Of a stretch of 9,436 bases of DNA, positions 1 to 6,513 are shown in pieces (within the stretch, counting starts at the first letter, position 1; the number at the start of each line of letters is the position of its first letter). The notes under the pieces are model-generated. The model was not told the origin of the DNA. It worked only from the letters and a program-made list of their open reading frames with translations, and made no database searches. Made by a program: the position numbers and the translations under genes. Location of the stretch: the NCBI GenBank assembly GCA_021824055.1, contig JAKALV010000121.1:1-9436 (forward strand), given 5' to 3'. The DNA comes from Acidobacteriota bacterium (lineage in GTDB: Bacteria > Acidobacteriota > Vicinamibacteria > Vicinamibacterales > SCN-69-37).

Positions 1-2
1 GG

Positions 3-182
3 CGCGGCGCGGGTGCAGGCGGCCCAGGGCGCGCGGCAGGTGCGGGGCGCGGGCGTGGCGGTGTGCCGCTCGGGCCGCTGGTGACGCCGGGCACGTACAT
101 CGTCACCATCACGGTGCCGGGTGTGGCGCAGCCGCTCACAGGTGAAGTGAAAGTTGAGGCGGATCCGCTGGCGGCGAGGTAG
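3..182 (+). CDS. C-terminal end of a sortilin/BNR-repeat-like secreted protein (partial)
   Basis: This frame is open from the window edge to a TAG at 180-182. Its first part is a Gly/Arg/Ala-rich low-complexity linker of about 20 residues. The last 39 residues contain GPLVTPGTYIVTITVPG and then GEVKVEADP. A small beta-sandwich tail of the form GP-x-V-x-PGTY-x-V-x-L, preceded by a Gly-rich linker and ending in V-x-x-DP, is common at the C-terminus of VPS10/sortilin-like BNR-repeat proteins annotated as glycosyl hydrolases in Acidobacteriota. That family match is my recollection of the pattern, and the diagnostic BNR repeats are outside the window. The gene ends 9 bp before the stop of the convergent MFS gene, with no terminator-like hairpin between them. 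It could also be the tail of another secreted protein with an Ig-like end domain. Confidence 0.6.
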   Translation, partial: RGAGAGGPGRAAGAGRGRGGVPLGPLVTPGTYIVTITVPGVAQPLTGEVKVEADPLAAR

Positions 183-191
183 CAGCGCGCA

Positions 192-1496
192 TCAGCCGCG
201 GTTGGCCGCCTGCGCGGCGGCGACACCCTTCTGTTCGTCCACGAGCAGCAGCAGCGCGCCGCCCACGAGCAGAAACAGCAGGATGCTCGCGATGCCGGCC
301 CGTTGCGAATGAAAGGCCTGCGCCGTCACGCCCAGCAGGAACGGCCCCGCGAACGCGGTCGCTTTTCCGGAGAACGCGAAGAATCCGAAGAACTCCGACT
401 GGTGTTTGTCGGGCACGAACCGGCCCATCAGCGAACGCGACGCGGACTGATTCGGCCCGACGAAGATCCCGAGCAGGATGCCGGCGACCCAGAACCACGC
501 GCGGGTCGGCGCCCACACGGCGATGGCCGTCGTCACCGCCAGCGACACGATCGTCACGAGGATCGTCTTCTTGCCGCCGATCCGGTCGTCGAGAAATCCG
601 AACGCGAACGCGCCCAGCCCCGACGAGATGTTCAGCACCACGCCGAACACGATGATCTCGCTCATCGTCATGCCGAAGGTCCCCGCCGCGTAGATGCCGC
701 CGAAGGCGAAGATCGTGACGAGACCGTCGTTGAAGAGCACGCGCGCGACCAGGAACTTCACGATCTCGGAGTACTTCCGGAGGTCGCGGACCGTCTGCGC
801 GAGTTCCTGAAACGCGGCCTTCACGCTGAGCTTCGCCGGGGCGAGGCGCGTCTCGGGCACGACGAGAAAGAGCGGCACCGAGAAGACAAGAAACCAGCCT
901 GCCACGAGCAGGTTGGTCGCGCGGATGTTCCAGCCAAGTTCTTTCGACATGCCGAACCACGGCAGGTCCGGCTGCACGAACCCGACGAGCGCCACGATCA
1001 TGCAGGCCATGCCGCCCACGTAGCCCAGGCCCCAGCCGTAGCCGGAGACGCGGCCGATCCGTTCGGGCGAGGCGATGGACGGGAGGAACGCGTTGTAAAA
1101 CACGTTCCCGATCTCGAACGACATGTCGGCGATCACGAACAGCACGAGCGCGATCAACGGGCCGTACGCCAGCCCCGGCCGCACGAGGGCCAGCGCGGCG
1201 GTGGCGAGCACGCTGACGACCGACGCGACCGCCAGAAACTTCTTGCGCGATCCGCCCCGGTCCGCGGCGGCGCCGAAGATCGGTGACGCGAACGCGGTCA
1301 GAATGGCGCTGATCGACACGGCGCGCGACCACCACGCCGTGCCCGTCACTTCATCGGGCGCCATCGCCTTGGTGAAATACGTGGCGTAGATGAACGTGAT
1401 CACCAGGGTCGTGAACGCGGAGTTGGCCCAGTCGAACATGGCCCACGACCAGATGACCTTCGGCACGTCACGCGCGGTTCCTGTCGGTGATGGCAT
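192..1496 (-). CDS. MFS transporter, UMF1/Atg22-like family
   Basis: This is a 434-residue polytopic membrane protein with about 12 hydrophobic segments, the usual size for a major facilitator. Residues 17-41 carry the UMF1/Atg22 signature WAMFDWANSAFTT followed by a first helix ending in YATYF. Motif-A-like cytoplasmic loops are visible in both halves: AADRGGSRKK at 77-86 and FLDDRIGGKK at 301-310. The second half also has the family-typical GPNQSASRSLMGRFVP at 347-362. Yeast Atg22 exports amino acids from the vacuole; the substrate of bacterial UMF1 proteins is not generally known, so none is assigned. The ATG at 1494-1496 lies inside the 40-bp repeat. It has no clear Shine-Dalgarno, but a TAGCAT box sits 6 nt upstream, so leaderless translation is plausible. 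The gene follows the acyltransferase cassette on the same strand, 106 bp downstream. Confidence 0.9.
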   Translation of the reverse strand: MPSPTGTARDVPKVIWSWAMFDWANSAFTTLVITFIYATYFTKAMAPDEVTGTAWWSRAVSISAILTAFASPIFGAAADRGGSRKKFLAVASVVSVLATAALALVRPGLAYGPLIALVLFVIADMSFEIGNVFYNAFLPSIASPERIGRVSGYGWGLGYVGGMACMIVALVGFVQPDLPWFGMSKELGWNIRATNLLVAGWFLVFSVPLFLVVPETRLAPAKLSVKAAFQELAQTVRDLRKYSEIVKFLVARVLFNDGLVTIFAFGGIYAAGTFGMTMSEIIVFGVVLNISSGLGAFAFGFLDDRIGGKKTILVTIVSLAVTTAIAVWAPTRAWFWVAGILLGIFVGPNQSASRSLMGRFVPDKHQSEFFGFFAFSGKATAFAGPFLLGVTAQAFHSQRAGIASILLFLLVGGALLLLVDEQKGVAAAQAANRG

Positions 1497-1523
1497 CGGC
1501 GGATGCTAGCAGAAGGCGCCTGC
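1484..1523. repeat. 40-bp direct repeat, copy A
   Basis: This copy matches 4012-4051 in the same orientation at 39 of 40 positions. The only difference is at position 1488 (t here, c at 4016). The innermost 35 bp, 1489-1523, are identical. Read on the minus strand, the repeat holds a TAGCAT box, 6 nt, then the ATG and first codons (Met-Pro-Ser-Pro) of the MFS gene. The single difference changes TCA to TCG, both serine. The match stops abruptly on both sides. Together with copy B it brackets the acyltransferase cassette. Confidence 0.95.
1503..1508 (-). promoter_or_regulatory. Possible -10 box for a leaderless MFS transcript
   Basis: On the minus strand TAGCAT (TANNNT pattern) lies 6 nt before the MFS start codon, which would place transcription initiation at or next to the ATG. 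No purine-rich Shine-Dalgarno is present, which agrees with leaderless translation. No good -35 box is seen at normal spacing. The box is inside the 40-bp repeat, so the same element stands before the leader ORF at 3962-4024. Confidence 0.35.
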
Positions 1524-1544
1524 AAACCGTGCGCGATGCTCTTT

Positions 1545-1574
1545 CCTGCGCCGGCAGCTTTCTCCTGGCGCAGG
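1545..1574. other. Inverted repeat between the SGNH gene and the MFS gene
   Basis: The arms CCTGCGCC (1545-1552) and GGCGCAGG (1567-1574) are perfect 8-bp complements around a 14-nt loop. It lies in the 79 bp between the stop of the SGNH gene and repeat copy A. Neither strand has a T-run after the stem, so it is not a canonical intrinsic terminator. It could be a weak or Rho-assisted terminator, an RNA-stabilising stem at the end of the cassette transcript, or a chance palindrome in GC-rich DNA. Confidence 0.4.
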
Positions 1575-1602
1575 CGACGCTGTGAATCCGATCCGAAATG
1601 AC

Positions 1603-2577
1603 CTATTGCACCTTCGCGAACGCCGGACCCGGAATACTGGCGAACCACTGCGCCAGCCGCGCCGAAAACAGGGCCGCCCACGGCTTATTGACATGCAATC
1701 CGTCACTGAACGCGTCGTCCGGCAGCCAATCCGACGCGTCCAGGTAGATGGCTCCGACGCCGGACATGAGCGCGCGAAGGTGTTGCCGATACGCCGCCCA
1801 GGCCGGCCCGGTGTAACAGCGCTGGCGGTGGAGTGACGGAGCCGGCATCTCAATGACGACGATCGGGTTGCCCTGCGCGGTGGCGCGCCCGAAGATCTCG
1901 GCCACGGGGCGACTGAACGGGGTCTGGTCGCGGGCGGCGCGTTCGCATCGGCCGGCGAATTCCGCCGGCTCCGGTTCTAGCAACGAGAAATCCACCGACC
2001 GGCCGAACCGGCTCTCCGCCTGCGGCGGCTGGCCGAGCTTCTCGAGACCGCGCCGCATGCGCTCGACGCGACCCCAGATCGCACCGCGATTGACCAGCAC
2101 GGGCACGTAGCTGGCCGCGCGCAGAAGGCGGGAGCGCCACGATCCGCCTGGCGCGTACATCTCGAAGGCGATCTCCGGATCGAAAAAGTACACGAGGCTG
2201 CGACTCCCGGTGAGCGTGCTCCAGGAACCCTCAGGCGCATCCGTGAGCTGTGTGTCGAGGAATCCGTAAACCAGCCACGCGCCGCGTGAGAGCTGAATCT
2301 GTCTGTACAGAATGTAGTGCTCCACGGGGCCGGTCGCGCCAAGCGCGGCGTTGAGCGGGCGGCTTCCCCGCATCGAGGCCGCGAACGCGGCTTCATCAAT
2401 ACTGCTGGCCATCGTGGAGTTTCCCAGGAAGAGGTGCGTCGGCGGCGCCGTTTGCTGAGCGCGACGCACCAACTGCCGCGGCAGCGCGTTCCTTGCGCCA
2501 GCCCACACCGCCGCATTGGCGACGGCCAGCACGGCCAGGGCACCCATCCCGCGAATCAGCAGATCACGCGCGCGCAT
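1603..2577 (-). CDS. SGNH-like acyl-transfer protein, DltD/AlgJ-type partner of the MBOAT
   Basis: This 324-residue protein has an N-terminal hydrophobic segment (about residues 9-28), which likely anchors it to the membrane with the rest outside the cytoplasm. SGNH/GDSL-fold marks are visible. A block-I-like motif FLGNSTMASS has its putative nucleophile at Ser54. NAALGATGP (76-84) falls where the oxyanion-loop block is expected, and a C-terminal D-x-x-H, SDGLHVN, gives Asp292 and His295. In DltD- and AlgJ/AlgX-type systems such proteins work with an MBOAT partner to place acyl groups on an envelope polymer. The start is the ATG at 2575-2577, 15 bp after the microprotein stop, with only a weak GGGCGG upstream, so coupling to the upstream gene is likely. 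The family is inferred from these motifs and the neighbours; overall similarity to any named member is not obvious. The acyl group and polymer are unknown. Confidence 0.78.
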   Translation of the reverse strand: MRARDLLIRGMGALAVLAVANAAVWAGARNALPRQLVRRAQQTAPPTHLFLGNSTMASSIDEAAFAASMRGSRPLNAALGATGPVEHYILYRQIQLSRGAWLVYGFLDTQLTDAPEGSWSTLTGSRSLVYFFDPEIAFEMYAPGGSWRSRLLRAASYVPVLVNRGAIWGRVERMRRGLEKLGQPPQAESRFGRSVDFSLLEPEPAEFAGRCERAARDQTPFSRPVAEIFGRATAQGNPIVVIEMPAPSLHRQRCYTGPAWAAYRQHLRALMSGVGAIYLDASDWLPDDAFSDGLHVNKPWAALFSARLAQWFASIPGPAFAKVQ

Positions 2578-2592
2578 GGAACAGGCCGCCCA

Positions 2593-2775
2593 TCAGAAGT
2601 CGATGTAGATGAACTTCGAAGACTGGCCGCAGAACGCGATGATCAGACACACCAGCAGTCCCCACCAGATTCCCCACAGCAAGGACCGCGGCGGCATGAG
2701 AAATCCCGGCGGCGGCTCGTCCGCGGCGCCGCCCAGGTATTCGCACGCGTGTTTGATCCACAAGGCTAACTGCAT
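2593..2775 (-). CDS. DltX-like one-helix microprotein with C-terminal FIYIDF
   Basis: This is a 60-residue protein. It has a short polar N-terminus, a Pro-rich loop (residues 20-30), one transmembrane helix (about residues 33-50, starting LLWGIWWG) and a short tail ending exactly in FIYIDF at the C-terminus. It starts 9 bp after the MBOAT stop, behind a strong Shine-Dalgarno (GGGAGGA, 2779-2785, overlapping the MBOAT stop codon), and ends 15 bp before the SGNH gene. That is tight operon packing and good evidence for a real gene. In Dlt systems, DltX is a small one-helix protein whose conserved C-terminal F-x-Y-x-x-F-type motif enters DltB, its tyrosine acting as the acyl relay to DltD. By analogy Tyr57 would be the acceptor here. 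Some DUF5989-type small proteins also end this way and are an alternative name. The role rests on the motif and context, not on whole-length similarity. Confidence 0.72.
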   Translation of the reverse strand: MQLALWIKHACEYLGGAADEPPPGFLMPPRSLLWGIWWGLLVCLIIAFCGQSSKFIYIDF

Positions 2776-2778
2776 CAG

Positions 2779-2785
2779 TCCTCCC
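2779..2785 (-). promoter_or_regulatory. Shine-Dalgarno of the microprotein gene
   Basis: On the minus strand GGGAGGA precedes the ATG at 2775 by 3-4 nt and shares its first base with the MBOAT stop codon (2785-2787). It supports the small ORF as a translated gene and its chosen start. Confidence 0.7.
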
Positions 2786-3972
2786 TATCCGGCCAGCAGC
2801 CTTCGAAAGAAGAAGAGCGCGGTGTCGAGGTCCATCGCAAAGAAGGCCCACCCGAAATTGACGGCCGTGTACGTCAGCAGCCACGCGCCGGCGCGAGACG
2901 CCGTCGACGTCGATGTCGCCGGGCCGCTCCGCCGACGGTACACCAACCACAGCCGATGCATCACGAGCAGTGCACCGTGCCATGCGCCCCACACCACGAA
3001 GTTCAGGCCGGCGCCGTGCCAGAGGCCGCTTACGAGCATGACGATCATGACATTGCGGCAGGCAAATGCCGTCGAGCCGCGAGAGCCGCCAATCGGGATG
3101 AACACGTAGGTAACGAGCCACTTGTAGAGCGACATATGCCAGTGGCTCCAGAACTCGGAAATATTCCGCCGCGCATACGGCCAGTCAAAATTCTCCGGGA
3201 TGCCGATGCCGAACAGTCTCCCCGAACCAATCGCGATGTCGGAGTAGGCCGAGAAATCAAAATAGATCTTCCAGCCGTACGCAAATACCCATATCGGCAG
3301 GACCCAGCGATTCGCCTGTGCGATGTCCGCGTGGTTCAGGTGAATCGTCAGGCTCGTCAGCAGGTCCGCAATCGCAAGTTTCTTCACGAGACCGACCAGG
3401 ATTCGCGTGATGCCCGCGCCCCAATCGGCCGCCGTCTGCTGCGATGGATTCCGCAAGGCTGGCGCGAAATCCTGAAACCGCTTGATCGGCCCGGCCACCA
3501 GCGTCGGGAAGAAGAAGATGAAGGCGAGGTATTCACCCGCCGAGCCCCGCTCGACACGGCCGTGGTACCGATCCACGGCGTAGTGGATGAACTCGAACGT
3601 GAAGAATGAAATGCCGATCGGCAAGAACGCGCCCTTCCAGCGCAGCGGGTTGACCTCACGGGATCCGGGCGCCAGCCCGGTCAGAAAATTCCAGTACTTG
3701 AATGCCACCAGCACGCCCACGCTGACCAACACGCCGACCAGGCACAGCTTCGACCGTGGGGTATAGAACCGCCGGAACGATGCCTCCCAGAAGAAGATCA
3801 GGACACACGCCGCGCCCCACCACCCGCCGAACTGCGTGACGGAGAAGTAGACAAAGAACGCGGCTCCAAATACGGCACATACCCACGGCCGAACCGGAGC
3901 AGAGACGCTGCGAAACAACAGGGCGGCCGGAATCAGAAAGGCCAGGTAGTAGGTGAAGGTGTCAAAGATCAA
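2785..3972 (-). CDS. MBOAT-family O-acyltransferase, DltB/AlgI-like
   Basis: This 395-residue polytopic membrane protein carries clear MBOAT signatures. In order they are FKYWNF (91-96), LPIGISFFTFEFIHYAVDRY (117-136), VAGPIKRFQDF (159-169), IYFDFSAYSDIAIGSGRLFG (236-255), PENFDWPY (259-266) and SEFWSHWHMSLYKWL (272-286, with His277 and His279). The catalytic LWHG has its conserved histidine at 319, followed by GLNFVVWGAWHG. These enzymes take an activated acyl group on the cytoplasmic side and pass it across the membrane to a partner acting on an envelope polymer. The length is close to DltB and shorter than the roughly 500 residues of AlgI. The start is TTG at 3970-3972, supported by AGGAG 8 nt upstream. 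It is the first gene of the cassette and overlaps the end of a short leader ORF. Stretches such as 3241-3300 (48% GC by count) are much poorer in GC than the flanking kinase gene. No acyl-activating gene is nearby, so an acyl-CoA donor is inferred. Confidence 0.92.
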   Translation of the reverse strand: MIFDTFTYYLAFLIPAALLFRSVSAPVRPWVCAVFGAAFFVYFSVTQFGGWWGAACVLIFFWEASFRRFYTPRSKLCLVGVLVSVGVLVAFKYWNFLTGLAPGSREVNPLRWKGAFLPIGISFFTFEFIHYAVDRYHGRVERGSAGEYLAFIFFFPTLVAGPIKRFQDFAPALRNPSQQTAADWGAGITRILVGLVKKLAIADLLTSLTIHLNHADIAQANRWVLPIWVFAYGWKIYFDFSAYSDIAIGSGRLFGIGIPENFDWPYARRNISEFWSHWHMSLYKWLVTYVFIPIGGSRGSTAFACRNVMIVMLVSGLWHGAGLNFVVWGAWHGALLVMHRLWLVYRRRSGPATSTSTASRAGAWLLTYTAVNFGWAFFAMDLDTALFFFRRLLAG

Positions 3973-4024
3973 GCAGCTGTCTCCTCTCGTGCTGTCCGGA
4001 GATCGCGCGGCTCGGCGATGGCAT
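3962..4024 (-). CDS. Possible 20-codon leader ORF made from duplicated MFS start
   Basis: The ATG at 4022-4024 lies in repeat copy B at the same place as the MFS start in copy A. It opens a frame encoding MPSPSRAISG and ten further residues, ending at TGA (3962-3964). The first four residues equal those of the MFS protein and come from the repeat. The rest bears no resemblance to the transporter. The frame runs through the MBOAT Shine-Dalgarno and overlaps the MBOAT TTG start by 11 bp in a different frame, an arrangement that could allow translational coupling. It may be translated as a leaderless message from the TAGCAT box just upstream, or it may be only a relic of the duplication. There is no independent evidence that the peptide is made. 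Confidence 0.35.
   Translation of the reverse strand: MPSPSRAISGQHERRQLLDL
3981..3985 (-). promoter_or_regulatory. Shine-Dalgarno that decides the TTG start of the MBOAT gene
   Basis: On the minus strand AGGAG (within GAGAGGAGA) stands 8 nt before the TTG at 3972. This near-ideal spacing supports the unusual TTG as the true start. The site lies inside the overlapping leader ORF. Confidence 0.7.
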
Positions 4025-4051
4025 CGGCGGATGCTAGCAGAAGGCGCCTGC
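4012..4051. repeat. 40-bp direct repeat, copy B
   Basis: This is the second copy of the segment at 1484-1523, in the same orientation, with 39 of 40 bases equal (the innermost 35, 4017-4051, identical). It lies in the 110-bp region between the divergent MBOAT and kinase genes. Read on the minus strand it gives the TAGCAT box (4031-4036), then ATG (4022-4024) and Met-Pro-Ser-Pro. It is the upstream boundary of the cassette and probably supplies its promoter. Confidence 0.95.
4031..4036 (-). promoter_or_regulatory. Possible -10 box for the acyltransferase cassette
   Basis: TAGCAT on the minus strand is the copy-B counterpart of the box before the MFS gene. It lies 6 nt before the ATG of the leader ORF and about 58 nt before the MBOAT TTG. 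It is the only promoter-like element seen upstream of the cassette on this strand. No clear -35 box accompanies it. Confidence 0.35.
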
Positions 4052-4070
4052 CTTTCCGCCGTCCGCCCCG

Positions 4071-4076
4071 TAGAAT
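4071..4076 (+). promoter_or_regulatory. Possible -10 box for a leaderless kinase transcript
   Basis: TAGAAT, one base from the TATAAT consensus, lies 6 nt before the GTG start codon of the kinase gene at 4083. A transcript from it would begin at or next to the start codon. The gene has no Shine-Dalgarno, which fits leaderless initiation. The -35 region (about 4048-4054) is poor. Confidence 0.4.
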
Positions 4077-4082
4077 GCTTCC

Positions 4083-6368
<2,286 letters not shown>

Positions 6369-6377
6369 CAAGAGCTC

Positions 6378-6501
6378 TCAACATGGGGACCATGGGGAGC
6401 CATGGGGAAGACCAGACCAAACCCAATAGCTTTCAAAGAGCTTGTTGAAAAGCCATTGGCTTTTGATCTTCCCTATGGTTCCCCACGGCCCTCCATGTTG
6501 A
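6378..6501. repeat. 124-bp imperfect palindrome between convergent genes
   Basis: The ends TCAACATGG (6378-6386) and CCATGTTGA (6493-6501) are perfect 9-bp inverted repeats, and complementarity continues inward. CATGGGGA units at 6382, 6391 and 6401 face CTTCCC, GGTTCCCC and GGCCCTCC on the right side. CCAATAGCTTTCAA (6423-6436) then faces TTGAAAAGCCATTGG (6445-6459) with one mismatch and one indel. Several departures from perfect pairing would be G-U wobbles in RNA copied from the plus strand. It fills most of the 145 bp between the kinase and cyclase/AAA+ genes. It could be a bidirectional terminator/RNA stem or a MITE/REP-like element. No target-site duplication is seen at its edges. Confidence 0.75.
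6448..6464. terminator. Possible bidirectional intrinsic terminator
   Basis: AAAAGCC-ATT-GGCTTTT is a perfect 7-bp inverted repeat with a 3-nt loop and runs of four A and four T on its two sides, so it could act on both strands. It lies about 80 bp after the kinase stop and 50 bp after the cyclase/AAA+ stop. The GC core is only three pairs, so it may be weak. Its right half also pairs with 6423-6436 in the larger palindrome, so the two folds exclude each other. Confidence 0.5.
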
Positions 6502-6513
6502 AAGGTTTTGTCC

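Noticed and set aside
303..1286. Long open frame on the plus strand opposite the MFS gene (327 codons)
   Set aside because: Its translation is Arg/His/Glu/Asp-rich with no recognisable domain, and it lies opposite a clear MFS coding region. It is a high-GC shadow frame.
136..1335. 399-codon minus-strand frame overlapping the MFS gene
   Set aside because: It is Arg-rich, has no motifs, and is out of frame with the conserved transporter.
2564..3121. 185-codon minus-strand frame across the MBOAT 3' end and the microprotein
   Set aside because: It is in a different frame from both genes, lacks motifs, and conflicts with the MBOAT signatures and the strong ribosome-binding site of the microprotein.
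1484..4051. Composite transposon or integron cassette bounded by the 40-bp repeats
   Set aside because: There is no transposase, integrase, terminal inverted repeat or attC-like site. Only the direct repeat itself is supported.
6378..6501. CRISPR-like or tandem-repeat array suggested by the repeated CATGGGGA units
   Set aside because: The units are only 8-9 bp with almost no spacer and are mirrored as inverted copies, so a palindromic element explains them better.
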